This document shows, piece after piece, positions 22,737 to 35,099 of a DNA stretch of 42,784 bases; within the stretch, counting starts at the first letter, position 1, and each line of letters begins with the position of its first letter. The translations under genes were made by a program, and so were the position numbers. Source of the stretch: Nocardioides mangrovicus (GTDB lineage Bacteria; Actinomycetota; Actinomycetes; Propionibacteriales; Nocardioidaceae). The notes beneath the pieces are model-generated. The model saw only the letters and a program-made list of their open reading frames with translations. It was not told the origin of the DNA and did not search any database. Location of the stretch: the NCBI RefSeq assembly GCF_003674065.1, contig NZ_RDBE01000009.1, forward strand, positions 1-42,784. Direction: 5' to 3'.

Positions 22737-23879
22737 TCAGCTGCCGAGGTCGGCCGACCACCGCTCCTCGATGCGCCCGAAGCGCCAGACGGCGATCGCG
22801 ATGAGCCACGCGACGACGAACAGCGCGACGATGCCGTAGCCGGCGTAGTCCAGCGGGATGTCGGCGATCGCGCGCAGCGGGCCGGAGCTGATCCGGGCCT
22901 GGTCGGCGACCACCCCGATGAGCTCGACGGTGCCGATGACCAGCGCCACCGCCACCGAGATCGAGGTGATGGTGAGGTTGTAGAAGACCTTGCGCACGGG
23001 CTGGGCGTTGGCCCAGCCGTAGGCGGCGTTCATGAAGACGCCGTCGATGGTGTCCATCAGGCTCATGGCCGCCGCGAACAGCACCGGCAGCACCAAGATC
23101 GCGTAGAACGGCAGGTTGATCGCCGCGGCGCCACCGGCGATCACCAGCAGCCCCACCTCGGTGGCGGTGTCGAAGCCGAGCCCGAACAGCACGCCGATGG
23201 GGTAGATGTGCCAAGGCTTGCGCACCGACTTGGTCAGCCCACCGAGGAAGCGGTTCATGAAGCCCCGCTTGTTGAGCTGGTCCTCCAGGGCCGCCTCGTC
23301 GTAGCGGCCGCGGCGCAGCTCACGGAAGATCTTCACCACGCCGAGCAGCACGACCAGGTTGAGGATGCCGAGCACCCACAAGAACACCCCCGACACCGAG
23401 GCGCCGATGACGCCGGTGACCGAGTGCAGCGTCGAGTTGCCGTCCTCGACCGGCCCGGTCAGCGCCTTGACGCCGATCGAGAGCAGGAACGCCAGGCCGA
23501 ACACGATCGTGGAGTGCCCCAGGGAGAACCAGAAGCCCACCGAGAGCGGCTTGCGGCCCTCGCCGGTCCCGGCCGCGTTGTCGGCCATCAGCTTGCGCGT
23601 GGCGTTGTCCACCGCGGCGATGTGGTCGGCGTCGAAGGCGTGCCGCAGGCCGAAGGTGTAGGCCAGGATGCCGACGCCGACGGTGAAGACGGGGTTGTCG
23701 CCGCCGAGCCGGTAGTGCGCGGGCACCACGAGCCCGAGCAGCACGGCGAACCCGACGACGTGCAGCAGCACGACGAAGCCGGCCATCCCGGCCAGGCGGC
23801 GCCGGTCGCCGCGGCTCAGGCTGCGCCGGAACCGGGCCAGACCCGAACCCTCCAGGCTCGGCTCGACCGTCTGCGTCAT
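22737..23879 (-). CDS. Nickel/cobalt transporter, NixA/HoxN/HupN (NiCoT) family
   Basis: A 380-residue inner-membrane permease. The metal signature HX4DH is in LRHAFDADHIAAVDN (His80, Asp85, His86), and the two other NiCoT signatures are present: FSLGHSTIVFGLAF and LGFDTATEVGLL. Eight transmembrane segments can be drawn. Such proteins import Ni2+ and/or Co2+ with high affinity for urease, hydrogenase, Ni-SOD or cobalamin; none of these users is in the window. The ATG at 23879 is preceded by GAGGGAGG. The upstream palindrome at 23908-23932 fits the Nur operator, so expression should fall when nickel is plentiful. Confidence 0.95.
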   Translation of the reverse strand: MTQTVEPSLEGSGLARFRRSLSRGDRRRLAGMAGFVVLLHVVGFAVLLGLVVPAHYRLGGDNPVFTVGVGILAYTFGLRHAFDADHIAAVDNATRKLMADNAAGTGEGRKPLSVGFWFSLGHSTIVFGLAFLLSIGVKALTGPVEDGNSTLHSVTGVIGASVSGVFLWVLGILNLVVLLGVVKIFRELRRGRYDEAALEDQLNKRGFMNRFLGGLTKSVRKPWHIYPIGVLFGLGFDTATEVGLLVIAGGAAAINLPFYAILVLPVLFAAAMSLMDTIDGVFMNAAYGWANAQPVRKVFYNLTITSISVAVALVIGTVELIGVVADQARISSGPLRAIADIPLDYAGYGIVALFVVAWLIAIAVWRFGRIEERWSADLGS

Positions 23880-23907
23880 GGGCCCTCCCTCGCGGTGCGA
23901 CCGACTA

Positions 23908-23932
23908 CTTGTTGCGAACGTATCGCAACAAG
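23908..23932. promoter_or_regulatory. Nur-type operator upstream of the nickel transporter
   Basis: CTTGTTGCGA (23908-23917) and TCGCAACAAG (23923-23932) form a perfect 10-base inverted repeat with a 5-base spacer. The core, TTGCGA-N5-TCGCAA, fits the TTGCNA-N5-TNGCAA box of Nur, the nickel-responsive Fur-family repressor of streptomycetes. It lies 29 bases upstream of the transporter ATG, where it would cover the promoter. The family consensus is from memory. Confidence 0.75.
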
Positions 23933-24024
23933 CGGCGAGGTGGTGCTGCGGGAGGGTGAACACGGGGCAAGCGATCACCGCTGCACCCCAGCCGGCTCCC
24001 GGCACCACGCCTACGCTCGCGGCT

Positions 24025-25443
24025 GTGCCCTCCCTGCCGGCCGGCTTCGGCGTCGCGCTCTCGCCGCGGACCAAGGTCTGCGACGACGGCCGCACCCTGG
24101 TCGGCGCGTCGGGCCGGGTGATGTACCTGTCTCCCCGTGCGGCCGGGCTGGTCGCCGGGCTGCCCGCCGAGGTGGGCGCGGGCCGTGACGAGCAGCTGCT
24201 CGCCCGCCGGCTCCTCGACTCCGGCGCGGCCGACCCCTGGTGGGCCGCGCCGGCCGGTCGCGACGCCGACGTCGCAGACGTCACGGTCGTGGTGCCGGTG
24301 CACGAGCGCGCCGACGGGCTGCGCCGGCTGCTGGCCGCCCTGCCCGACCCGGTGCCCGTGGTGGTGGTCGACGACGGCTCGGCCGACGCTGCCCCGATCG
24401 CGGCCGTGGCCGCCGAGCACGGCGCCCGGCTGGTCGTGCATCCCGAGAACCGCGGGCCCGCGGCGGCCCGCAACACCGGGCTGCACGCGGCCGGCACGCC
24501 CTTCGTGGCCTTCGTCGACTCCGACGTGGAGCCGCGGCCGGGCTGGCTGGCGGTGCTGCGCCGCCACCTCGACGACCCGACCGTCGCGATCGCCGCGCCG
24601 CGGGTGCTCGGCCCCGTGCCGCGTGCCGACGACTCCTGGGTGGAGCGCTACGAGCAGGCCCGTTCCTCCCTCGACCTCGGCGAGCACGCCGCGGCCGTGC
24701 GGGTGCACGGGCAGGTGGCCTACGTGCCCTCGGCCTGCCTGTTGGTCCGGGTGGACGCTCTCGGCGATGAGGGGGGCGGCGGCTTCGACGAGGCGCTGCG
24801 CTCCGGGGAGGACGTCGACCTGGTGTGGCGGCTCCTCGCCGACGGCTGGGGCGTGCGCTACGAGCCCGCCGCGCAGGTGCGTCACCGGCACCGATCACAG
24901 CCGGCGCAGTGGCTGCGCCGCAAGGCGTTCTACGGTGCCTCGGCCGCGCCCCTGGCCGCCCGGCACCCCGGCGCGGTGAGCCCGATGGTGCTGGCGCCCT
25001 GGTCGGCGGCGATGACGGCCGCCCTGCTGGCGCAGCGCCGCTGGTCGATGCCCGTCGCCCTGGCCGCGTACGCCGTCGCGACGGCCCGCACCGCGCAGCG
25101 GCTGCAGCGCAGCGACCGACCGGTCGCCGCTGCCGCCACCGTCGTGCTGGAGGGCTCGGTGGCCGCCCTGTGGCAGACCTCGGCCGCTCTGACCCGCCAC
25201 TACTGGCCCGTGGCCGCGGCGGGCTGCCTGGTCTCGCGCCGCGCCCGCCGCGCGGTGCTCGCGTCCGCCGTGCTCGACGGGCTGGCCGACCACCGGCGCA
25301 CCCGACCGCGCCTGGACCCGCTGCGCTACGTCGTGGCCCGCCGCCTCGACGACCTGGCCTACGGCACCGGCGTCTGGCGTGGCGCCCTGGCCGCCCGTTC
25401 CCTCGAGGCGTTGAGGCCCTCCTGGGTCCGCTCGACCCGTTGA
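24025..25443 (+). CDS. mftF: MftF-like mycofactocin-system glycosyltransferase
   Basis: A 472-residue protein with the MftF layout. The N-terminal 80 residues have LPAGFGVALSPRTKV and GRVMYLSPRAAGLVAGL, a segment peculiar to MftF. A GT2 domain follows from about residue 85: DVTVVVPVHERADGLRRLL, VVVDDGSADAA, FVAFVDSDVEPRPGW (DSD at 165-167), and SGEDVDLVWRLLADGW. The C-terminal 150 residues are Ala-rich and partly hydrophobic. MftF adds beta-1,4-linked glucose units to the redox cofactor mycofactocin. No mftA-E gene is near, so this is either a dispersed member of the pathway or a paralogue with another acceptor. GTG 24025 starts at the conserved LPAGF segment; the nickel operator lies 90 bases upstream. 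Confidence 0.82.
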   Translation: MPSLPAGFGVALSPRTKVCDDGRTLVGASGRVMYLSPRAAGLVAGLPAEVGAGRDEQLLARRLLDSGAADPWWAAPAGRDADVADVTVVVPVHERADGLRRLLAALPDPVPVVVVDDGSADAAPIAAVAAEHGARLVVHPENRGPAAARNTGLHAAGTPFVAFVDSDVEPRPGWLAVLRRHLDDPTVAIAAPRVLGPVPRADDSWVERYEQARSSLDLGEHAAAVRVHGQVAYVPSACLLVRVDALGDEGGGGFDEALRSGEDVDLVWRLLADGWGVRYEPAAQVRHRHRSQPAQWLRRKAFYGASAAPLAARHPGAVSPMVLAPWSAAMTAALLAQRRWSMPVALAAYAVATARTAQRLQRSDRPVAAAATVVLEGSVAALWQTSAALTRHYWPVAAAGCLVSRRARRAVLASAVLDGLADHRRTRPRLDPLRYVVARRLDDLAYGTGVWRGALAARSLEALRPSWVRSTR

Positions 25444-25485
25444 GGGATGCTCGCCACGGCCGGCACATCGGACGTACCGTCGGTC

Positions 25486-25677
25486 ATGGTCTTCTCGGGC
25501 ATCGCCGTCGTCGTCGTGGTCGTCGTCGTGGGTCTCGCGCTGCGGGTCGACCGTCGCCGACCGCGCGCGAGCATCGACGAGGCCGCGGTCCGCGAGGGCA
25601 GGCGCACCGCCTTGAACCGGGCCGAGAGCGTCATGCCACGCCACAACCAGGCCCCGCCCGGCATGGGCGGACTGTGA
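25486..25677 (+). CDS. Small membrane protein, first of a tandem pair
   Basis: A 63-residue protein: a hydrophobic helix VFSGIAVVVVVVVVGLALRV, then DRRRPRASIDEAAVREGRR and a tail ending QAPPGMGGL. It aligns with the next gene over the whole length: MVF start, helix, DRRR, SRID/SID, basic-acidic linker and a PPG.GG C-terminus. ATG 25486 is chosen by this alignment; the frame also has an ATG at 25447. Probably N-out/C-in single-pass. Function unknown. It lies behind the MftF-like gene on the same strand. Confidence 0.65.
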   Translation: MVFSGIAVVVVVVVVGLALRVDRRRPRASIDEAAVREGRRTALNRAESVMPRHNQAPPGMGGL

Positions 25678-25703
25678 CCACCGCGCGGCGGTAACGTCTC
25701 GTC

Positions 25704-25898
25704 ATGGTGTTCTGGACGATCGTCGTCGTGGTGCTGCTGGTTGCCTTCGCGCTCGCGTTCCGGTCCGACCGGAGGCGGCGCGGCTCGCGGATCGACCAGT
25801 CGCGGATCTCCTCGGCCAAGGACAAGGCGATGCGCGAGGGCACCACGATCCAGCCCGGCACGCGCGGCATGCCGCCCGGGCCCGGCGGCGGGTTCTAG
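25704..25898 (+). CDS. Small membrane protein, second of a tandem pair
   Basis: A 64-residue protein: hydrophobic segment MVFWTIVVVVLLVAFALAF, then RSDRRRRGSRIDQSRISSAKDKAMREG and the Pro/Gly-rich end GTRGMPPGPGGGF. Start ATG 25704. It is a paralogue of the protein 26 bases upstream, with the same hydrophobic-basic-PPG layout, so the two probably arose by tandem duplication and diverged. No known domain. It converges on the Pmt gene 8 bases away. Confidence 0.7.
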   Translation: MVFWTIVVVVLLVAFALAFRSDRRRRGSRIDQSRISSAKDKAMREGTTIQPGTRGMPPGPGGGF

Positions 25899-25906
25899 CC
25901 CGGCGG

Positions 25907-27580
25907 CTAGATCCAGCGGTGGAACCACACCCGCTGCAGCCAGTGCGGGGTGGTGATGAGCTGGTCGGTCCAGATCGGCCAGAACCAGGCGAAGGCCAGC
26001 GCCACCAGCACGACGTACGCGCCGGCGACCAGGACGCCGTAGCGGCGCCGGCGCGGTGAGTCCGAGAGCGACCCCCAGATCCGGCCCAGCACCAGCACCA
26101 GGCCGAGCACGAGGAACGGCTCGGTGACGATGGCGTAATAGGAGAAGATCGGCCGGTCGTCGTAGCGGAACCAGGGCAGCCAGCTGGTCAGCACGCCCAC
26201 GACCACGACGCCGTAGCGCCAGTCGCGGCGGGCCACCCAGGCGAGGCAGGCGTAGATCGCGGCGCAGGTGCCGGCCCACCAGACCGCCGGGTTGCCCAGC
26301 AGGAGCACCTGGCGCAGGCAGGTGCTGTCGGCCGGGGCGGTACAGCCCTGCTCGCCGGGCTTGATGTCCAGCTGGGCGTCGACGCCCACGGGCCGGTTGA
26401 GCACGAGCCAGCCGCCCGGGTTGGACTGGTAGACGTGGTGGGCCGTGGTCAGGCCGCCGGTGTGGAAGTCGTAGACGGACACGTGGTAGTGCCACAGCGA
26501 CCGCAGCCCGCGCGCGAGGTTGGCGAAGAACCCGTCGGGCAGCTTCTGGGTGACGTACGTCCCCCAGTACGGGCCGTACTGCGTGCGCGAGAGGTTCGCC
26601 TCGTAGACGTGGTAGTTCATCAGCCAGCCGGTCCAGGTGGCCACGTAGACCAGCACCGGCAGCACCACCAGCCAACCGAAGGCGGCCAGCGCGTCGACGA
26701 CTGCCGCCTTCCACACCGACAGGTCGACGCCGAGCCGGCGCCGCGCACCGGCGTCCCAGGCCCACACCAGCAGCCCGAAGCCGAGCATCACGTAGAGCGT
26801 GCCCCACTTGCAGCCCAGCCCCAGCCCCCACATCAGGCCGGCCGCCACCCGCCAGGGACGCCAGAGCAGCCGCGGACCCCACGAGGACGGTGAGGCGCCG
26901 GCCGGGGCCAGCCGGGCGAGCCTCGCGCGCCCCCAGTCGCGGTCGGCCACCAGGCACGAGACCGCGCAGAGCACGAAGAAGGCCTGGAAGATGTCCAGCA
27001 GCGCAAGTCGGGAGAGCACCAGCTGCAGGCCGTCGAGGCACATGATCAGCCCCCCGGCGACGCCGAGCACCGTCGAGCCGGTCATCCGGCGCGCCAGCCG
27101 CACCATCACCATGACCATCAGCGAGCCGACGATCGCCGAGGCGAAGCGCCAGCCGAACGGGTTCATCCCGAAGACGGCCTCGCCGCTGGCGATCAGCCAC
27201 TTGCCCACCTCGGGGTGGACGATCATCTCCGGCCCCGACGACCACAGCCCGTGCAGGTTGCCGTCGAGGATCTGGTCGTTGGCGTTCGCGACGTAGTTGC
27301 GCGCGTAGCCGAAGTGGAGCAGCGACCAGGCGTCCTTGGCGTAGTAGGTCTCGTCGAAGGAGAACGCCGCCGGCGTGCCCAGGTGCCACAGCCGCAGGAA
27401 CAGGGCCAGCAACGTGACCGCAGCCGTGGCGACCCAGCCGGTGACGGGGTCGGCGTCCTCGAGCCGCGAGGCGCTGCGGCGGCGCAGGCTGGGCACCACG
27501 CGCCCGACGGCGTTGCGGGAGAGTCCCTGGGTCCTCGCCGCGGTGCCTGCCACGGCGGCAACAGTACGTACTGAGACCAT
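25907..27580 (-). CDS. pmt: Protein O-mannosyltransferase (GT39, Pmt)
   Basis: A 557-residue integral membrane enzyme that transfers mannose from polyprenyl-phosphate-mannose to Ser/Thr of exported proteins. The motif FSFDETYYAKDAWSLLHFGYARNYV, with its acidic DE pair after the first helix, is typical of actinobacterial Pmt (Rv1002c type). MIVHPEVGKWLIA, then LALLDIFQAFFV, GCKWGTLYVMLGF and the C-terminal transmembrane bundle agree. ATG 27580 leaves only 7 bases to the divergent rsmI start; GTG 27499 is an alternative that would remove 27 N-terminal residues and leave 88 bases. The neighbourhood pmt/rsmI/tatD/rpfB/rsmA/ispE matches mycobacteria. Confidence 0.92.
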   Translation of the reverse strand: MVSVRTVAAVAGTAARTQGLSRNAVGRVVPSLRRRSASRLEDADPVTGWVATAAVTLLALFLRLWHLGTPAAFSFDETYYAKDAWSLLHFGYARNYVANANDQILDGNLHGLWSSGPEMIVHPEVGKWLIASGEAVFGMNPFGWRFASAIVGSLMVMVMVRLARRMTGSTVLGVAGGLIMCLDGLQLVLSRLALLDIFQAFFVLCAVSCLVADRDWGRARLARLAPAGASPSSWGPRLLWRPWRVAAGLMWGLGLGCKWGTLYVMLGFGLLVWAWDAGARRRLGVDLSVWKAAVVDALAAFGWLVVLPVLVYVATWTGWLMNYHVYEANLSRTQYGPYWGTYVTQKLPDGFFANLARGLRSLWHYHVSVYDFHTGGLTTAHHVYQSNPGGWLVLNRPVGVDAQLDIKPGEQGCTAPADSTCLRQVLLLGNPAVWWAGTCAAIYACLAWVARRDWRYGVVVVGVLTSWLPWFRYDDRPIFSYYAIVTEPFLVLGLVLVLGRIWGSLSDSPRRRRYGVLVAGAYVVLVALAFAWFWPIWTDQLITTPHWLQRVWFHRWI

Positions 27581-27587
27581 CGATGCT

Positions 27588-28405
27588 GTGCTGGTGCTCG
27601 CTGCGACCCCCATCGGGCAGGTCGGCGACGCCCCGCCACGACTGGCCCAGGAGCTGGCGGCGGCCGACGTGGTGGCCGCCGAGGACACCCGTCGGCTGCG
27701 GCGGCTGCTGGCCGACCTGGGCGTCGCGACGTCCGCGCGCGTCGTCTCCTACTTCGAGGGCAACGAGTCCGGGCGGACGCCGCAGCTGGTGGAGTCGCTG
27801 CTGGCCGGGGAGCGGGTGGTGCTGGTCACCGACGCCGGGATGCCGTCCGTCTCCGACCCCGGCTACCGGCTGGTGGCCGCCGCCGTCGAGGCCGGCGTCC
27901 GGGTGACGGCCGTGCCGGGGCCCAGCGCCGTGCTCACCGCGCTGGCCGTCTCCGGGTTGCCCGTGGACCGGTTCTGCTTCGAGGGCTTCTTGCCCCGCAA
28001 GGGCGGCGAGCGCTCACGCCGGCTGACCGCGCTGGCCGCCGAGGAGCGCACGATGGTCTTCTTCGAGTCCCCGCACCGTACGCACGCCTCGCTGCTGGCG
28101 CTCGCGGAGGCGTTCGAGCCCGAGCGGCCCGCGGCCGTGTGCCGCGAGTTGACCAAGACCCACGAGGAGGTCGTCCGCGGCCCGCTCGCGGAGCTGGCGC
28201 AGTGGGCCGAGCCCGGCGTCCGCGGCGAGGTGACGCTGGTCGTGGCCGGGGCCGTCCGCGCGCCCGCGTCGAGCGAACCGGCCGATCTGGCGGCCGCGGT
28301 GGCCGTCCTGGAGGCCGACGGAATGAGCCGCCGCGACGCCATCCGCGACGTGGCCCTGACGTCGGGCATCTCCAAGCGCGTGGTCTACGAGGCGGTGCAC
28401 CGCCC

Positions 28406-28409
<4 letters not shown>
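27588..28409 (+). CDS. rsmI: 16S rRNA C1402 ribose 2'-O-methyltransferase
   Basis: A 273-residue SAM enzyme that methylates the ribose of C1402 in 16S rRNA (E. coli numbering). The tetrapyrrole-methylase-like N-terminal domain starts at LVLAATPIGQVGDAPPR, followed by VAAEDTRRLRRLLADLG, VVLVTDAGMPSVSDPGYRLV, AVPGPSAVLTALAVSGLP and FFESPHRTHASL, all standard RsmI motifs; the C-terminus has GMSRRDAIRDVALTSGISKRVVYEAVH, a helical end motif. Start GTG 27588. Its stop overlaps the tatD start (GTGA), and the pmt start lies 7 bases away on the other strand. Confidence 0.95.
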
Positions 28410-30656
<2,247 letters not shown>

Positions 30657-30672
30657 GGCCCTGACTAGTCTC

Positions 30673-31515
30673 GTGCCGGTGGACGTCGCGCTGCTCGGAG
30701 CCGCCGACGTCCGCCGGCTCGCCGCCGCGCTCGACCTGCGGCCGACCAAGCAGCGGGGTCAGAACTTCGTCATCGACGCCAACACCGTGCGGCGCATCGT
30801 GCGCGAGTCGGGGGTCGGGGCCGAGGACGTCGTCGTCGAGGTCGGACCCGGGCTGGGCTCGCTGACCCTGGCGCTGGCCGAGGTGGTCAAGCGCGTCGTG
30901 GCGGTGGAGGTCGACGACGTGCTGGCCGCGGCGCTGCCGGCCACCCTGGCCGAGCGCGCTCCCGGCGCCGACGCCGAGGTGGTGCACGCCGACGCGCTGC
31001 GCATCGCCGGCCTGCCCGGCCCGCCGCCGACCGCGCTGGTGGCCAACCTGCCCTACAACGTCTCGGTGCCGGTGCTGCTGCACCTGCTGGCGCTGCTGCC
31101 CTCGCTGGAGCGGGGGCTGGTGATGGTCCAGGCCGAGGTGGCCGACCGGCTCACCGCCCCGCCGGGCTCGCGTACCTACGGCGTGCCGTCGGTCAAGGCC
31201 GCCTGGTTCGCCGACGTCCGCCGCGCGGGCGCGGTCGGGCGCACCGTGTTCTGGCCCGCGCCCAACGTCGAGTCCGGCCTGGTGGCCTGGACCCGGCGCG
31301 ATCCGCCGGCCACCACCGCCACGCGCGAGCAGGTCTTCGCGCTGGTCGACGCCGCCTTCGCCCAGCGTCGCAAGGCGCTGCGCGGTGCGCTGCGCGGCGT
31401 GCTGCCCGACGCCGAGGCGGCCCTGCGCGCGGCCGGGATCGACCCGCTGGCCCGGGGCGAGTCGCTCTCGGTGGATCAGTTCGCCAGACTGGCCGAGATG
31501 AGGCCGCCCCGGTGA
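30673..31515 (+). CDS. rsmA: 16S rRNA (A1518/A1519) dimethyladenosine transferase
   Basis: A 280-residue rRNA methyltransferase (KsgA) that dimethylates two adjacent adenosines near the 3' end of 16S r[18 protein letters not shown], the SAM motif [17 protein letters not shown] and the catalytic [11 protein letters not shown] (NLPY) are all intact; [13 protein letters not shown] and [13 protein letters not shown] are typical C-terminal motifs. The start GTG 30673 lies 16 bases after rpfB, so it is probably transcribed with it. The stop overlaps the ispE start (GTGA). Confidence 0.96.
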   Translation: MPVDVALLGAADVRRLAAALDLRPTKQRGQNFVIDANTVRRIVRESGVGAEDVVVEVGPGLGSLTLALAEVVKRVVAVEVDDVLAAALPATLAERAPGADAEVVHADALRIAGLPGPPPTALVANLPYNVSVPVLLHLLALLPSLERGLVMVQAEVADRLTAPPGSRTYGVPSVKAAWFADVRRAGAVGRTVFWPAPNVESGLVAWTRRDPPATTATREQVFALVDAAFAQRRKALRGALRGVLPDAEAALRAAGIDPLARGESLSVDQFARLAEMRPPR

Positions 31516-32410
31516 CGACGATCAGCGTGCGCGCGCCGGCCAAGATCAACCTCCACCTCGGGGTCGGGCCGGTGCGCGAGGACGGCTTCCACCCGCTGGC
31601 CACCGTCTACCAGGCCATCGGCATGTACGACGACGTCAGCGTCTCCGAGGCTGCCGACTGGTCGCTGGCCGTGCGCGCCCACGAGCGGATCGACGTCGCC
31701 GAGGTGCCCACCGACGCCAGCAACGTCGCGCTGCGCGCCGGCCGGCTGCTCGCCGCCCACCACGACCTGGACCGTGCCGCCTCGATCGTCATCGAGAAGG
31801 CCATCCCCGTGGCCGGCGGCCTCGCCGGCGGCAGCGCCGACGCCGCCGCCACGCTGCTGGCGCTGGACCGGCTGTGGGACCTGCAGACCTCCGACGACGA
31901 CCTGCTCGCGCTCGCCGCCGAGCTGGGCAGCGACGTGCCGTTCGCGCTGGTCGGCGGCACCGCCGTCGGCACCGGCCGCGGCGAGGTGGTCAGCCGCGTG
32001 GCCGACCGCGGCCGCTGGTGGTGGGTGGTGGTCGAGTCCGACATCGGGCTCTCCACCCCGGCCGTCTATCGCGAGTACGACCGGATGGCGGTCGCCGCCG
32101 ACCCGGCGGTGCCCGAGGCGCTGCTGGCCGCGCTCGCCGACGGCGACCGCCGTGCCCTGGCGGCGTCGGTCTCCAACGACCTGGCCGCCCCCGCGCTCGC
32201 GCTGCGTCCCGACCTGGCGCAGGTGCTCGCGGCCGGCGCCGCAGCCGGCGCGTTGACCGGGCTGATCTCGGGTTCGGGCCCCACCTGCCTGTTCCTGTGC
32301 GAGGACCAGGCCCACGCCGCCGCGGTCCGGATGACGCTGGCCGAGGAGCACGAGCGGGTCTTCGCCGCAGCCGCCCCCGTGGCCGGCGCCCACGTCGTGG
32401 AGTACGCCTA

Positions 32411-32411
<1 letters not shown>
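31512..32411 (+). CDS. ispE: 4-diphosphocytidyl-2-C-methyl-D-erythritol kinase
   Basis: A 299-residue GHMP kinase that phosphorylates CDP-methylerythritol in the MEP isoprenoid pathway. Motif 1 is [14 protein letters not shown], the ATP-binding motif is [20 protein letters not shown], and motif 3 is [14 protein letters not shown], all in family order; [21 protein letters not shown] is also diagnostic. GTG 31512 overlaps the rsmA stop, and its own stop shares one base with the ABC-F start (TAGTG). The order rsmA-ispE is conserved across bacteria. Confidence 0.96.
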
Positions 32412-34203
<1,792 letters not shown>

Positions 34204-34204
<1 letters not shown>

Positions 34205-34233
34205 GGGCGGGTAGGGGCGGGTAGCGGCGGGTA
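34204..34233. repeat. Three tandem 10-bp repeats
   Basis: GGGGCGGGTA occurs twice in tandem (34204-34213 and 34214-34223), followed by the variant GCGGCGGGTA (34224-34233). They fill the 33 bases between the convergent ABC-F and MarR genes. Probably a simple slippage-prone tract; no hairpin terminator is visible here. Confidence 0.7.
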
Positions 34234-34237
34234 CGAG

Positions 34238-34726
34238 CTAGGCCTCGAGCGGGGCCATGACCGACTTCAGCAGCTGCGCGAGCCTCGACCGGTCGTCCTC
34301 GGGCAGCTGGGCCAGCAGCTCACGCTCGCGGTCGATCAGCTCGGCGAAGGCGGAGTCGACCGCCAGGCGTCCCTCGTCGGTCAACCCCACCAGCACGCCG
34401 CGTCGATCGGCGGGGTCGGGTGCGCGCTGCACGTAGCCGCGCTCGGTCAGCCGGTCGACCCGGTTGGTCATGGTGCCGCTGGTCACCAGGGTCTCGACCA
34501 TGAGGCGCCCGGGCGAGAGCTCGTACGGCTCGCCGGCGCGGCGCAGGGCGGCCAGCACGTCGAACTCCCACGGCTCGATGCCGCGCTCGTGGAAGGCCTG
34601 TCGGCGCGCGCGATCGAGCAGCCGCGAGAGCCGGGAGACCCGGCTGAACACCTCGACCGGTCCCAGGTCGAGGTCGGGCCGCTCCCGGTGCCAGGCCTGG
34701 ACCAGGAGGTCGACGTCGTCGTGCAC
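34238..34726 (-). CDS. MarR-family transcriptional regulator
   Basis: A 162-residue winged-helix repressor. The dimerisation helix is VFSRVSRLSRLLDRARRQAF, the recognition region GIEPWEFDVLAALRRAGEPYELSPGRLMVETLVTSGTMTNRVDRLTERGYVQR and the wing DPADRRGVLVGLTDEGR, with the conserved DxRxxxxxLT pattern. The start is GTG 34726; the longer frame to 34819 would run through the operator and the next gene's start. It diverges from the PCD gene, and the palindromic sequence between them (34746-34767) is its probable operator. The ligand is unknown. Confidence 0.9.
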   Translation of the reverse strand: MHDDVDLLVQAWHRERPDLDLGPVEVFSRVSRLSRLLDRARRQAFHERGIEPWEFDVLAALRRAGEPYELSPGRLMVETLVTSGTMTNRVDRLTERGYVQRAPDPADRRGVLVGLTDEGRLAVDSAFAELIDRERELLAQLPEDDRSRLAQLLKSVMAPLEA

Positions 34727-34745
34727 GGGTCGAATCCTACGCCGC

Positions 34746-34767
34746 TCAAGAATCTTGACGTCAAGAT
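34746..34767. promoter_or_regulatory. Palindromic operator of the MarR regulator
   Basis: ATCTTGACGTCAAGAT (34752-34767) is a perfect 16-base palindrome. It overlaps a second one, TCAAGA-A-TCTTGA (34746-34758), giving three alternating half-sites. It lies 20 bases before the MarR start and 24 before the PCD start, so one bound dimer could block both divergent promoters. ATCTTGA/TCAAGAT half-sites are common in MarR-family operators. Confidence 0.75.
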
Positions 34768-34790
34768 AATGCGTCGCGTAGCGTCGAGCC

Positions 34791-35099
34791 ATGGTGAGCA
34801 AGGCGGACTTCGACGACAAGCGGCTCTACACCTGGCACGTCGAGAACGACAAGGCCAGCGTGGAGTACGAGTGCACCAGCTTCACCGCCGCCGGCGAGCT
34901 GGTGCAGCGGATCGCGGCGATCGCCGACGACCAGGACCACCACCCCGACCTCGCGGTGCGCTACCCCGGGGTCGTCACCGTCACCACGACGTCGCACGAC
35001 CAGGGGGAGCTGACCCAGCGCGACCTGGACCTGGCGCTGGCGGTCGACGAGGCCGGGAGGGGCTTGGTCAAGCTCGACCTGGGTGACGACGACAAGTGA
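34791..35099 (+). CDS. Pterin-4a-carbinolamine dehydratase-like protein
   Basis: A 102-residue PCD/DCoH-fold protein. The active-site motif DHHPDLAVRYPGVVTVTTTSHD is intact: the two His, Pro-Asp and the later SHD are the known catalytic set. TAAGELVQRIAAIADDQ is the preceding helix. PCD recycles 4a-hydroxytetrahydropterin produced by pterin-dependent hydroxylases; no such hydroxylase is in the window, and bacterial PCD-like proteins often have other roles. The ATG at 34791 is just downstream of the MarR operator. Its stop overlaps the next start (GTGA). Confidence 0.88.
   Translation: MVSKADFDDKRLYTWHVENDKASVEYECTSFTAAGELVQRIAAIADDQDHHPDLAVRYPGVVTVTTTSHDQGELTQRDLDLALAVDEAGRGLVKLDLGDDDK

Noticed and set aside
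21573-24188. Very long plus-strand open frame opposite the MFS and nickel transporter genes
   Set aside because: Its translation is Gln/His/Arg-rich without domains, the usual mirror of real GC-rich genes; both opposite-strand genes have full transporter signatures.
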